DNA of 64,000 nucleotides, taken from the NCBI GenBank assembly GCA_964346395.1, contig CAYFUT010000003.1, positions 13,870-77,869 of the forward strand, read 5' to 3'. Positions 49,689 through 58,949 of this stretch are shown in pieces. The position numbers and the translations under genes were made by a program. Each line of letters starts with the position of its first letter. Position 1 is the stretch's first letter. The notes below the pieces were generated by a model. It worked only from the letters and a program-made list of their open reading frames with translations. It was not told the DNA's origin and did no database searches. The stretch comes from CAYFUT01 sp964346395 (GTDB lineage: Bacteria; Bacillota; Halanaerobiia; Halobacteroidales; Halobacteroidaceae).

Positions 49689-50663
49689 ATGAATTTAATT
49701 GATTTACACTGTGATACGATAAGTAAGTTGTTGGCCAGTGATGAACAAGTTGGGTTAGCTGATAATAATTATTGTGTTGATCTAGAAAAATTGCAGCAGG
49801 CTAATTCTCTTGCTCAATTTTTTGCTTTATTTGTAGATCTTAAAGAACAAGTAGCAGCAGAGACAAATCCTTTAGAATATTGCCTAACTATGTTGGATAA
49901 ATTTTACCAGGAAGTTGATGCTCACTGTGGTTTGGAGTTGGCTCGTAGTTTTACTGAATTAAAGGTTAATCAAGCAGCCGAAAAAATTTCTGCGTTTTTA
50001 ACGATTGAAGAAGGGGGAGTTCTGCAGGGCCAACTTTCTAATTTGCGCAACTTTTATCGGTTAGGGGTTCGGGGACTGACTTTAACTTGGCAGTATCCGA
50101 ATGGAATTGGCTATCCTAATACAAGCAGTCAGTACCAAGAACGCGGTTTGACCCCTTTTGGGAGGCAGGTAGTTGAGGAAATGAACCGCTTAGGGATGTT
50201 GATTGATGTCTCTCATTTATCGGATCAGGGTGTTTATGAAGCGGTTCAATTATCAACTGCTCCGGTGATAGCTTCTCACTCTAATGCGCGGGCAGTAAAA
50301 GATCATTTCCGGAATTTGACTGATGATTTAATTAAGTTGATTGCTGAATCGGGAGGAGTAATTGGGATTAATTTTGTGCCGGAATTTCTCGGCCGGGGAA
50401 AAGTAGGCCGCATAAAAGATGTAGTCCGCCATATTAAGCACATTAAGCAGGTGGGCGGTTCAGAGGTAATAGCCCTGGGGTCTGATTTTGATGGTTTTAC
50501 CGGCAGCAGTGAATTAAGAAATATTGGGCAGATAGAGAAGCTGTGGACGGAATTAAAGACAGCAGGCTTTACGGAGGAGGAACTGGAAAAAATTTGGTTT
50601 AAGAACTGCCGGCGGGTAATTAAAGATGTTTTAAGGGGGGATGCTGATGGAAGGGAAGTATGA
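49689..50663 (+). CDS. membrane dipeptidase family protein (peptidase M19)
   Basis: 324 residues of the amidohydrolase barrel. Zinc ligands and signatures are NLIDLHCDTISK (HxD), LTIEEGGVLQG (bridging Glu), MLIDVSHLSD, APVIASHSNARAVKDHFRNL and IALGSDFDGF. It should hydrolyse dipeptides in the cytoplasm, since no signal peptide is seen. ATG 49689 gives the family-typical start. ATG 49674 is the longer choice. The next small gene starts inside its 3' end. Confidence 0.88.
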   Translation: MNLIDLHCDTISKLLASDEQVGLADNNYCVDLEKLQQANSLAQFFALFVDLKEQVAAETNPLEYCLTMLDKFYQEVDAHCGLELARSFTELKVNQAAEKISAFLTIEEGGVLQGQLSNLRNFYRLGVRGLTLTWQYPNGIGYPNTSSQYQERGLTPFGRQVVEEMNRLGMLIDVSHLSDQGVYEAVQLSTAPVIASHSNARAVKDHFRNLTDDLIKLIAESGGVIGINFVPEFLGRGKVGRIKDVVRHIKHIKQVGGSEVIALGSDFDGFTGSSELRNIGQIEKLWTELKTAGFTEEELEKIWFKNCRRVIKDVLRGDADGREV

Positions 50664-50958
50664 AGTTCAGTTTGCAGAAGATAGTTTACAGCGCTACTTT
50701 CAAATTGATGCGGAAGCTGAGCAGGTTAATCTTTGCCCGCAGATAAAAGATCTGCGGGAGGATCTGCGTAGTATAGTAATTGATGAAGCGATTCGCACCG
50801 GGGAACAGTTAGAAGAATTGATTAAATTATCATCCGCAGAGAAAGAAGGGTTAGATATAGAGGAGGAAGCAAGAGCGCGAGCCCGACAAGTTTCCCGGGA
50901 CCGCTATGGAGAGTTAAGAACAGAAGCCTTTAATCAATTACAAGAATTAACTAGTTAA
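50647..50958 (+). CDS. small charged helical protein, unknown function
   Basis: 103 residues, highly charged, mostly helix (DLREDLRSIVIDEAIRTGEQ, EKEGLDIEEEARARARQVSR). It overlaps the dipeptidase 3' end by 17 nt and begins behind AAGGGGGG, so it is translationally coupled. No family is recognised. Confidence 0.55.
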   Translation: MEGKYEVQFAEDSLQRYFQIDAEAEQVNLCPQIKDLREDLRSIVIDEAIRTGEQLEELIKLSSAEKEGLDIEEEARARARQVSRDRYGELRTEAFNQLQELTS

Positions 50959-51015
50959 TATCCTGGCTAGAAGTGGCCGGGATTTTAATTTTTCATCTTC
51001 AAGGGGGGAAGAAAG

Positions 51016-51861
51016 ATGAACCAGGTGAAAATAGTTACCGATAGTGGTTGTGATTTAGGGAACAGTTTATTAGCTGACTATGAAGTAGAAATGCTGCCGA
51101 TATCGGTAGAAATAGGAGGTCAGGAATATAAAGATCGGGTGGATATTGAACCAAAAGAGTTTTATAATCAACTAGAACAGACTGAGGGATTACCGGTTAC
51201 GTCGCAGATTACGCCGTATGTTTTTCGCGAGAAATTCACAGATTTGCTGGCAAGCAACGAACAATTAATTTATATTAGTTTTTCTTCCCAGTTAAGCGGA
51301 ATTTATAATTCAGTTCAGGTGGCACAAAACGCAGTTGATAGTGAACGGATAACGGTAATTGATTCGAAAGCTGCTTCTGGAGGACATGGCTTGCTGGTAG
51401 TAAAAGCTGCCGAGTTGGCCCAGGACAATAAGTCGGCAGTGGAGATTACTGCTGCTGTAAAAGAAATGCGGGATAATTTAGAGCATATTTTCCGGGTTGG
51501 TTCGCTGGAAATGTTGAAAAAAGGGGGGCGGATTTCTTCTACCAAGGCCTTGATTGGCTCCCTATTGAATATAAATCCAATTTTAGAAGTTAATAAGGCG
51601 GGAGAAATTGTACCTTTAACGAAAGTAAGGGGGAAGAAGAAAGCTTTACAGTATTTGGCGGAGGCTGTTAGTGAAGAAGCTGAAAATTTAGCTGAACAAA
51701 GAATTGGAATTAGTCATGCTAATGCGTTGCCGCTGGCGGAAGAATTGGCGGCAGAAATTAGAAGCAGGCAGGAGGTAGGAGATATTTTAATTACAGAAAT
51801 TGGGGCAGCAATTGGGAGTCATGCAGGTCCGGGGACTGTAGCTTTATTTTATCAATCTTAA
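51016..51861 (+). CDS. DegV family fatty acid-binding protein (FakB-like)
   Basis: 281 residues. KIVTDSGCDLGNSLLADY, the central SSQLSGIYNS segment and IDSKAASGGHGLLVV are DegV-family signatures. GPGTVALFY closes the protein. Relatives bind a fatty acid and present it to the kinase FakA for phosphorylation. No fakA is in the window. ATG 51016 follows AAGGGGGGAAG. It is directly followed by a palindromic repeat element. Confidence 0.88.
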   Translation: MNQVKIVTDSGCDLGNSLLADYEVEMLPISVEIGGQEYKDRVDIEPKEFYNQLEQTEGLPVTSQITPYVFREKFTDLLASNEQLIYISFSSQLSGIYNSVQVAQNAVDSERITVIDSKAASGGHGLLVVKAAELAQDNKSAVEITAAVKEMRDNLEHIFRVGSLEMLKKGGRISSTKALIGSLLNINPILEVNKAGEIVPLTKVRGKKKALQYLAEAVSEEAENLAEQRIGISHANALPLAEELAAEIRSRQEVGDILITEIGAAIGSHAGPGTVALFYQS

Positions 51862-51876
51862 ACAGTGGGATCATAA

Positions 51877-52064
51877 GCGTTAAGGCAAACCAAATTGAGT
51901 TTAAGATTGAGTGTGAACAACTTATAAAACCAGTGGTTGTAGTGGCCCCTTCGAATTTAAACTGCAAGCCACTTTGTGATAAATTTACTCAAACTCAATC
52001 TCAACCTTAACCTGCTAGGCCGATAAAAATAAATCAATTGGGAAAATACACCTTAAGTTTACGC
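51877..52064. repeat. MITE-like inverted-repeat element
   Basis: A 188-bp noncoding element whose ends read GCGTTAAGG and, reversed, GCGTAAACTTAAGG. Inner arms TTGAGTTTAAGATTGAGT (51895-51912) and ACTCAAACTCAATCTCAACC (51987-52006) face each other. It is related to 63885-64000 and, more weakly, to 47672-47757. No transposase is nearby. A long hairpin transcript is possible. Confidence 0.55.
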
Positions 52065-52102
52065 GGATGACAGTGAAATTAATATTTAGAGGGGGGAAGA
52101 AA

Positions 52103-53518
52103 ATGAATATAATTTATATTCATACGCATGATACAGGGAGATATATTCAGCCTTATGGCCATCAAGTACCAACTCCTAATTTGATGGAGTTAGCTGAGAG
52201 CGGAACTTTGTTTCGCCAGGCGTTCAGTGCTGCTCCCACTTGTTCTCCGAGCCGAACTGGACTGCTGACGGGAATGGCGCCTCATTCAGCTGGAATGTTA
52301 GGATTGGCGCATCGGGGCTTTCAGTTAGATGATTACGGCAAACATTTAACCCAGTTTTTGAACAAGCAGGGGTTTGAAACTGTGTTATGCGGTTTTCAGC
52401 ATGAAGCCCCTAAGCGGAAGCTGATTGGTTATCAAAAAGTTCTTGATCGAAAAACTCCGGAGTTTAGTAACAAACTGAATAATTTAGGTAAGTATGCCCA
52501 CAAAGCTGCTGCTCAGTTAAAGGCTTTATTTCCTAATCTTGCGGGCCGCTTGAAAGAAATAAAGGATAAAGTAGATATTAAAAGTTTGACCGACCTTAGA
52601 AATGCTTATAAAACTGCTGAATATTTAAAACAGACTTCTTCTGCGCCCTTTTTTCTTTCTTTTGGGATGTACAGTACTCATCGGAATTTTCCCCAGATAG
52701 ATCAAGATACGGATGCTGATTATGTACTGCCGCCGGAGCCTATTTATGATACTAAAGAAACGAGAACTGATATGGCTAAATTTATAACTTCGGCTAAGAT
52801 TGCAGATAAATGTGTTGGGATTGTGCTGGAAGCAGTTAGAGAAGCAGGCCTAGAAGAGGATTCGCTGATTTTATTTACTACTGACCACGGAATTGCCTTT
52901 CCGGAAATGAAATGTACTTTATCTGATGCAGGAATGGGTGTTTCTCTGATATTGAATTACCCTGGAAATCCCAAACAGGGTGAGGTGATTGATAGTCTGG
53001 TTTCTCAGCTAGATATTTTTCCTACTATTTGTGATTTGGCAAGATTGACTAAACCTTCTTGGCTGGAAGGCAAGTCAATGGTTCCTTTATTAGAAGATAA
53101 AACTGAACAAATTAGAGATGAAATTTACGGAGAAGTTACCTTCCATGCTGCTTACGAACCGATGCGCTGTATTAGAACCGAACGGTATAAATTCATTAAG
53201 TATTTTACGGAGCAGGGGCAGGCGGCACCGGCTAATATTGATGACGGCCCCAGTAAAGATTTTTTCTTAGAGGCTGATTATTTAGCGCACGAACCAAAGA
53301 CCGAACAGCTATATGATCTGTATCTTGATCCTCAGGAAGGAAATAATGTAGTGGACAATGAGCGGTATCAGGAAGTATATCAAGACTTACAGGAGCGGTT
53401 AAGAGACTGGATGAAAAAAACTGATGACCCTTTATTAAAGGGCGAAGTAGACAAACCGTCGGGAGCTGTAGTTAATAAACGCAGTTGTATCAGTCCGGAA
53501 GAAAAAAATTATGAGTAA
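52103..53518 (+). CDS. sulfatase (N-sulfoglucosamine sulfohydrolase-like)
   Basis: 471 residues. The signature TCSPSRTGLLTG places Cys47 as the residue converted to formylglycine. It begins IIYIHTHDTGRY and has TTDHGIAFPEMKCTL with further metal ligands. This resembles the heparan N-sulfatase branch, but it has no signal peptide, so a cytoplasmic or carried-in substrate is likely. Maturation needs an anaerobic sulfatase-maturing enzyme, not seen here. ATG 52103 is chosen because GAGGGGGGAAG precedes it. An MFS carrier gene follows 130 nt later. Confidence 0.88.
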   Translation: MNIIYIHTHDTGRYIQPYGHQVPTPNLMELAESGTLFRQAFSAAPTCSPSRTGLLTGMAPHSAGMLGLAHRGFQLDDYGKHLTQFLNKQGFETVLCGFQHEAPKRKLIGYQKVLDRKTPEFSNKLNNLGKYAHKAAAQLKALFPNLAGRLKEIKDKVDIKSLTDLRNAYKTAEYLKQTSSAPFFLSFGMYSTHRNFPQIDQDTDADYVLPPEPIYDTKETRTDMAKFITSAKIADKCVGIVLEAVREAGLEEDSLILFTTDHGIAFPEMKCTLSDAGMGVSLILNYPGNPKQGEVIDSLVSQLDIFPTICDLARLTKPSWLEGKSMVPLLEDKTEQIRDEIYGEVTFHAAYEPMRCIRTERYKFIKYFTEQGQAAPANIDDGPSKDFFLEADYLAHEPKTEQLYDLYLDPQEGNNVVDNERYQEVYQDLQERLRDWMKKTDDPLLKGEVDKPSGAVVNKRSCISPEEKNYE

Positions 53519-53648
53519 AGATTGAGTAAAATCTAATTTGACTAATCAGCTGCTAGTTAATATAGTATTTACTGGTCATTCAACTTGAACCTGCTGAATC
53601 ATTTTTTTAATTAAATCAGGCAATTAAATAGGAAAGGAGGATCAAGAA

Positions 53649-54872
53649 GTGACTAAAAAACAAAAAAATTTAGTTGTATTTTTTCTTTTTAATGCTCTAC
53701 TATTCTTTTTTCAGCTATTAGTTAAAAAGATTTATCCGCCCTTAATTCCTAATTTTAAGGCTAGTTTAGATGTTAATTCTGCTCAAGCCGGCTTATTAGT
53801 AACTTTGGGTATGCTAGGGTATGGAACAGCCCGTTTCCCGTCGGGGATTTTAACTGATATTTTAGGCTGTGAACGAATAATTATTGGCAGTGGGTTTTTA
53901 ATGGGTTTAGCGGTTATCCTAGTAGGATTAGCGCCGAGTTATATTTTTCTGGCGGTCTTAACTTTTATTATGGGCGTAAGTACCGGGCTGTATATAACAG
54001 CTGGATATACGTTTACCATTTTGCTTAGCCGCGACAATAAAGAAGCTACGTTTACTGCTTTGTTAGAAAATTTTGGGGGATTAGCTGCTACTGTAGCTCC
54101 TTTGACAGTGGTTTTATTTATTGATAAGCTGCAGTGGGGATGGAGAAGTTTATTTTACAGTCTGGGAACTGGGATTCTGTTAGTTAATTTATTATTTTTT
54201 TATGTAGACCGCAACCAGACAATTGAAGAGACGGAGGAAAGTAATTCGTTTGATTTTGAATTATTTTGGCAAGAAGTTAAAGAATCTATCCGCATTTTTA
54301 AGGAGCCGATATTAGCTAAGTTTGTAATCTGGGCTACTGCAGTAGGGGGATTTGGTTTTTTTTCGATTACTGCTTTTCAGTCGTTCATTCCCAGTTTGTT
54401 ATTGGAAAAAGGTTATTCTTTTACTCGGGCCAACCAGTTATTTACATTTATTTTTGTGATTGGCTTAGTAGCTAAGCCGTTAATTGCCTGGATAGCGGAT
54501 AAAATAGGAACTAAACGAATTTTATTTTTTATCTTGAGTTTAAATTTTATTTTCTATTTTATTTTTACAGCAAAGATAGGTCGATTAGGAATTATGTTCT
54601 CGCTGGTAGTTTTCGGTATAACTTTTGCTAGCCATAATACTTTGATTAATTCTTATGTATTAAGGCTGTTTCCGGAAGAGTATCAGGGAACGGGATTTGG
54701 TTTATTTTCGACTCTTTATACAGGAATCTATAGTTTGGGACCAGTAGTTAGCGGTTTTTTTGCTGACCGGTTTAACTTAGTAATCGGGATGAGAATTAGC
54801 ATAGCAGGAATTGTAATAGCAGTTCCCTTATTGATTTCATTCAACTATTTATTTGCCGGTAAGTTAGAATAG
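53649..54872 (+). CDS. MFS transporter
   Basis: 407 residues with twelve predicted membrane helices. LGYGTARFPSGILTDILGCERI is the loop 2-3 motif of the major facilitator superfamily, and AWIADKIGTKR is its repeat in the second half. GTG 53649 follows AAAGGAGGAT. Its position after the sulfatase suggests uptake of a sulfated compound or export of a product, but this is inference. The spacer before it (53519-53648) carries a faint trace of the dispersed repeat (CAACTTGAACCTGCT). Confidence 0.85.
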   Translation: MTKKQKNLVVFFLFNALLFFFQLLVKKIYPPLIPNFKASLDVNSAQAGLLVTLGMLGYGTARFPSGILTDILGCERIIIGSGFLMGLAVILVGLAPSYIFLAVLTFIMGVSTGLYITAGYTFTILLSRDNKEATFTALLENFGGLAATVAPLTVVLFIDKLQWGWRSLFYSLGTGILLVNLLFFYVDRNQTIEETEESNSFDFELFWQEVKESIRIFKEPILAKFVIWATAVGGFGFFSITAFQSFIPSLLLEKGYSFTRANQLFTFIFVIGLVAKPLIAWIADKIGTKRILFFILSLNFIFYFIFTAKIGRLGIMFSLVVFGITFASHNTLINSYVLRLFPEEYQGTGFGLFSTLYTGIYSLGPVVSGFFADRFNLVIGMRISIAGIVIAVPLLISFNYLFAGKLE

Positions 54873-55044
54873 AGAAAAGTTAGAAACTGTAAAGTTCTAG
54901 CGGTTAACTACTTATATTAGCAGTTGATTAAGCACATATTAATTTCATAGGTATAATGTTCTACTTAAAACTTTCAAATCACTAAAATTTGGGTTAAGTT
55001 AACCTATAGTGGGAACTAATTAACTAAGTGAAGGAGCGATTACT

Positions 55045-55779
55045 GTGCAGAACGAAATAGAAATTTATACGGATGGAGCTTGTTTGGATAATCCTGGCCC
55101 CGGAGGTTGGGGAGCAATTTTACTGTGGGAGGAAGAAACTAAGAGAATAAGTGGCAGTGTTCACGAGACAACTAGTCAGCAGATGGAGCTGTTAGCTGCT
55201 GCTAAAGGTTTGGAAGCACTGCTGGAGCCAAGTCAGGTGGTTCTTTATACGGATAGCGCTTACTTAGTTAATGCGTTTGATCAACATTGGTTGGCAAGCT
55301 GGAAAAGAAATAACTGGCAGCGAAAAAAAGGAGAGCTGAAAAATAAATTTTTATGGTTCTGGTTAGATACTTTGACTGACCGCCACCAGGTTAAATTTCA
55401 AAAAGTAAAAGGACATTCAGGTGTGAAATGGAATGAAGCAGTTGATGATTTGGCCCGGGAAGCAGCACGAAAAATAGCTGGCGGTGGGAAGATAAGCCGA
55501 AAAAAACAGGAGACAGAAAAGAAAAAAGATTTACCGTATCAAGATAAATTAAAGGTAAAAGCCGAAGAGTTTATGAGTCAATTAGAAAAAGAGGGGCTAG
55601 AGGGAAAAATACTTGATGTGTTTAAGCATCATGTGACTCTTTCTATTACCGCCGGAGACTCCGATTACGGGAATCTAAGAATTTACTATAAGCCGAGCAA
55701 TAATAGCTTTTCCCTTGGATTTCAAGAGTTAGATGACTTATCTAGCCAAGAAAAACTGCAAGCAATTTGGAGCAATTAA
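55045..55779 (+). CDS. rnhA: ribonuclease HI with a C-terminal extension
   Basis: 244 residues. The first 145 are a complete RNase HI: Asp10 in IYTDGACLDNPG, Glu48 in QQMELLAA, Asp70 in LYTDSAYL, His124 in KGHSG and Asp134 in AVDDLAR, the same numbering as the E. coli enzyme. It removes RNA from RNA-DNA hybrids. After a basic linker (about 150-175) comes an extra 70-residue domain (YQDKLKVKAEEFMSQLEKEG, NLRIYYKPSNNSFSLGFQEL) of unknown role, perhaps substrate binding. GTG 55045 follows AAGGAG. Confidence 0.92.
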   Translation: MQNEIEIYTDGACLDNPGPGGWGAILLWEEETKRISGSVHETTSQQMELLAAAKGLEALLEPSQVVLYTDSAYLVNAFDQHWLASWKRNNWQRKKGELKNKFLWFWLDTLTDRHQVKFQKVKGHSGVKWNEAVDDLAREAARKIAGGGKISRKKQETEKKKDLPYQDKLKVKAEEFMSQLEKEGLEGKILDVFKHHVTLSITAGDSDYGNLRIYYKPSNNSFSLGFQELDDLSSQEKLQAIWSN

Positions 55780-55976
55780 CCTCTGCATTTAGTTTATTTT
55801 CAGTCTAGGGTTTCAGGATTAAAGTTGATGTGATAAAATTAATAAAGCAGGGTAAGAAATTATTTATTAATGAATTTTATAAGTTAGGTAAACAGATAGA
55901 TTAGAAAAGCAGATAAGTTAAATATATATTTGCAGACTCTGCAGGAAGTTAGTATAATTTAAAAGGGGAGAGGAAA

Positions 55977-56522
55977 ATGAGCCGATTAACAGGAAATAAA
56001 TTAACAAAGCAGTTGCTGTTGGAAGATGTAGAAGTATTTAAGTTGATTCATAGAAAAATTAGATGCCGGATATTAAGTTGGATAATGCCTTACATTACCT
56101 ATTTAGGGGGAACGGCAATTTCCATTCTACTTCCCTTGGCTTTAATTGTGTTTGGTGAGGGGCGGCTGCAGGTTCTCGGTTGGGAGTTGGGAATTTCGCT
56201 TTTGTTTAGCCACTTGTTAGTTCAGATTATTAAACGGATGGCTAGTCGGCCGCGGCCCTATAAAGTATTTAAAGATATTAAACTACAAGGAGTAACCATT
56301 GAAGCCCATTCGTTTCCTTCTGGTCATACAACAGCAAGTTTTGCTACGGCTTTATTACTGAGTATTTATTTTCCCGAGTATAGTTTGTTGTGTGTTAGTG
56401 GCGCTATGTTAATTGGTTTATCGCGGATTTATCTGGGGGTTCATTATCCGTCGGATGTATTAATGGGAGCTGTGCTGGGTACTTTATTTTCTTATTTTAT
56501 TCATTTTGGTGTTTTCTTTTAA
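55977..56522 (+). CDS. PAP2 family phosphatase
   Basis: 181 residues with about five membrane helices. The three acid-phosphatase motifs are present: KRMASRPRPYK, AHSFPSGHTTAS and SRIYLGVHYPSDVLMG. It probably dephosphorylates phosphatidate or undecaprenyl pyrophosphate at the outer face of the membrane. ATG 55977 follows AAAAGGGGAGAGG. It opens a run of envelope-lipid genes. The spacer before it (55780-55976) is AT-rich, with no supported feature. Confidence 0.9.
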   Translation: MSRLTGNKLTKQLLLEDVEVFKLIHRKIRCRILSWIMPYITYLGGTAISILLPLALIVFGEGRLQVLGWELGISLLFSHLLVQIIKRMASRPRPYKVFKDIKLQGVTIEAHSFPSGHTTASFATALLLSIYFPEYSLLCVSGAMLIGLSRIYLGVHYPSDVLMGAVLGTLFSYFIHFGVFF

Positions 56523-56546
56523 AATAAGATAGTAAAGCGAATAATC

Positions 56547-56575
56547 AGCAGGGGAAAATTAATTTCCCTGCTTTA
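56547..56575 (+). terminator. terminator after the PAP2 gene
   Basis: AGCAGGGGAAA pairs with TTTCCCTGCT, followed by TTATAAAT. The T-run is short. Confidence 0.6.
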
Positions 56576-56620
56576 TAAATGCAATAAACAATCAAAATTT
56601 ATTTAGCAGGTGATGACTTA

Positions 56621-57646
56621 ATGGGGAATTTTAAAAATAAGATTTTATTAGCATTAGGGATTAGTTTACTGGTTGTTGTAGTATTAACTTTTTTTACAGT
56701 AGATGAAAATACTTGGGAAACAATGAAAGGTATAAGGTTATTTGATCTATTGATTATATTAGGAATAGTAGTTTTATGTTGGACGTTTAACGGTTTAAAA
56801 TTGAAAATTTTAGCTGCTGGAGTAGGATTTCAGCTGCCATTATTGACGGCAGTAGAAGTAGGATTAGTAGATAGATTCTTCTCTAATATTACCCCGTCGG
56901 GAATTGGCGGACAGCCGGTTAAGATTATGGCGCTGGCTAAATCTCATATTTCGTCCGGGAAGGCTAGCGCTATTGTGGTTGTTGAGTTATTATTGCGGTT
57001 GTCTTTTTTTCTTTTTAGTTTACCGATTGTAGTTTATAAATTATATGATTTATTTATGTCCTATCAGGGCATTGAGTTATTTTTTGTTATGTTTCCGCTG
57101 ATAATGGTAGGGTTAATAGCGGTAGTTTATCTGTTATTATATAAGCCGCGCTGGTTGGTAATTGCTTTTTTCTGGCTGCTTAATAGAAAGATAATGGTCA
57201 AATTAATTAGTGAAGAAAAGCGTTATGCCTGGAAGCGGGCCTGGGCTCGCGAGATTCATATTTTCCACGAGAATGTATGGCTTTATCTCGATGATAGTGT
57301 CTGGTATTTACTGTCTGCTTTTTTAGTTACTGTTTTACTGTGGGTTACCCGGTTTACGATTCTTTATTTTGTGATTCAGGGGCTTAATTTGGAGGCAGAC
57401 TTAATGTTTCTGTTTCTTATTCAGTTATTTTTATATGTAATAGTAATTTTTATTCCGGTGCCGGGGGGCAGTGGAGTGGAAGCTATTCTGGCTTTCTTGC
57501 TGCAGGGAGTAATACCTACTTCAATTATTGGAATTGTAGTAGCTCTTTGGAGGTTTTTCATGTATTATGTGTATATAATTGCTGGGGGTCTTGTATCGGT
57601 TAAAGTCTTCCACTTACAGGATGAAATAGTAGAACAGGCGGAGTAG
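56621..57646 (+). CDS. lysylphosphatidylglycerol synthase TM / UPF0104-type flippase-like protein
   Basis: 341 residues with eight to nine membrane segments. RFFSNITPSGIGGQPVKIMAL and the C-terminal VPGGSGVEAILAFLL are the conserved motifs of the LPG_synthase_TM (YbhN/AglD) family, members of which are thought to move lipids across the membrane. There is no synthase domain. ATG 56621 follows CAGGTGAT. It sits just before a glycolipid-type glycosyltransferase, which fits a role in glycolipid export. Confidence 0.85.
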   Translation: MGNFKNKILLALGISLLVVVVLTFFTVDENTWETMKGIRLFDLLIILGIVVLCWTFNGLKLKILAAGVGFQLPLLTAVEVGLVDRFFSNITPSGIGGQPVKIMALAKSHISSGKASAIVVVELLLRLSFFLFSLPIVVYKLYDLFMSYQGIELFFVMFPLIMVGLIAVVYLLLYKPRWLVIAFFWLLNRKIMVKLISEEKRYAWKRAWAREIHIFHENVWLYLDDSVWYLLSAFLVTVLLWVTRFTILYFVIQGLNLEADLMFLFLIQLFLYVIVIFIPVPGGSGVEAILAFLLQGVIPTSIIGIVVALWRFFMYYVYIIAGGLVSVKVFHLQDEIVEQAE

Positions 57647-57751
57647 TTAGCTCTGATAAAGCATAAAGTTTTAAAATTATTAACTTACGAGATAATTGAT
57701 TTTAAAGTTAGTTTTTGTTCCACAGCTAAACAGGAAAGGAGTTTACAATAA

Positions 57752-58924
57752 ATGCGGATTGGAATGTTTATAGATACTTATGAACCTCAGATTAACGGAG
57801 TGGTAACTTCAACTAAGTTATTAAAGGAGAGATTAGAAGCAGCTGGGCATACTGTAAAAATTATTACGGTAACCCAGCCGGATTATAAACAGGATGATCC
57901 CGGTATTATTCGGCTGCCTAGTATTCCGTTTCCGCCTCTGCCGGAACATCGGATGGGAACTCCTTATTCGGGGCGGGCAATGGAAAAGATAGAGCAGATG
58001 GAGCTTGATTTGATTCATACCCAGACTGAGTTTTCAACGGGAATTTTTGGCCGGATTGCAGCTTACCGGCTTGATTTACCGGTGGTACATACCTATCATA
58101 CAATGCATGAGGATTATGTTCATTATATACTCCCCGATAGTTTGGAGACTACGGTTAAGCCGCCGGCGCGGAAGTTGGCCCGGAAATTGAGCAAGTTTTA
58201 TTGCCAGGGGTGTGCCCGGGTAATTGCTCCGACAGAAAAGGCCAAGGATGCTCTGCAGAGTTATGGAGTTACTACGCCTATTAAAGTGATTCCGACGGGT
58301 ATTAAGCTAAGTCCGTTTCGAAAAGAAAATTATACCCGGGAAGAACTGCAGGAGTTAAGGGCAGAATTGGATTTAAAGGCTGAAGAACCAGTAGTTTTGT
58401 ATGTAGGGAGGTTGGCCCAGGAAAAGAGCCTAGAGGTAGCAATTAAGCAGTTCGCCCAGTTAGTGGAAAAGATACCAACGGCTAAATTTTTAATTGTCGG
58501 CGGCGGACCGGAAAAAGAAAGGTTAGAGCAGTTGGGGGTTAACTTAAATATTAGCTCTTCCTTGATATTTGCCGGAGAGCAGCCCTGGGAGGAGATCGGT
58601 AAATTTTATCAGTTAGGAGATGTATTTGTTAGTGCTTCTACTACTGAGACCCAAGGGTTGACTTTTGTTGAGGCTATGGCGGCTAAGGTGCCAGTGGTGG
58701 CTAAGTATGATGATAATTTAGAGGATCTGTTAACAGAAGGAGAAACTGGGCGCGTGTTTTATGATAATGAAGAGCTGCCTACTATTCTATATGATTTATT
58801 AACTGATGAACAGCAGAGAGAAAAGTTAGCCGAACAGGCGTATGGAACTGCACAGGAGATGTCAGCAGAAACGTTTGGTAATAAAGTAGAGCAGTTGTAT
58901 TTAGAAATTATGGCGGAAAGATAA
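57752..58924 (+). CDS. glycosyltransferase family 4, diacylglycerol glucosyltransferase-like
   Basis: 390 residues of the GT-B fold. RIGMFIDTYEPQINGVVTST at the N-terminus and VHTYHTMHEDYVHY resemble monoglucosyl-diacylglycerol synthases. The C-terminal donor domain has VLYVGRLAQEKSLEVAI and SASTTETQGLTFVEAMA (the E-x7-E motif). It probably adds a sugar from a UDP donor to diacylglycerol at the inner membrane face. ATG 57752 follows AAAGGAG. It is flanked by a flippase-like gene and a sulfotransferase gene. Confidence 0.87.
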   Translation: MRIGMFIDTYEPQINGVVTSTKLLKERLEAAGHTVKIITVTQPDYKQDDPGIIRLPSIPFPPLPEHRMGTPYSGRAMEKIEQMELDLIHTQTEFSTGIFGRIAAYRLDLPVVHTYHTMHEDYVHYILPDSLETTVKPPARKLARKLSKFYCQGCARVIAPTEKAKDALQSYGVTTPIKVIPTGIKLSPFRKENYTREELQELRAELDLKAEEPVVLYVGRLAQEKSLEVAIKQFAQLVEKIPTAKFLIVGGGPEKERLEQLGVNLNISSSLIFAGEQPWEEIGKFYQLGDVFVSASTTETQGLTFVEAMAAKVPVVAKYDDNLEDLLTEGETGRVFYDNEELPTILYDLLTDEQQREKLAEQAYGTAQEMSAETFGNKVEQLYLEIMAER

Positions 58925-58949
58925 AGGCTATTAAAAATGGGGGATAGAA

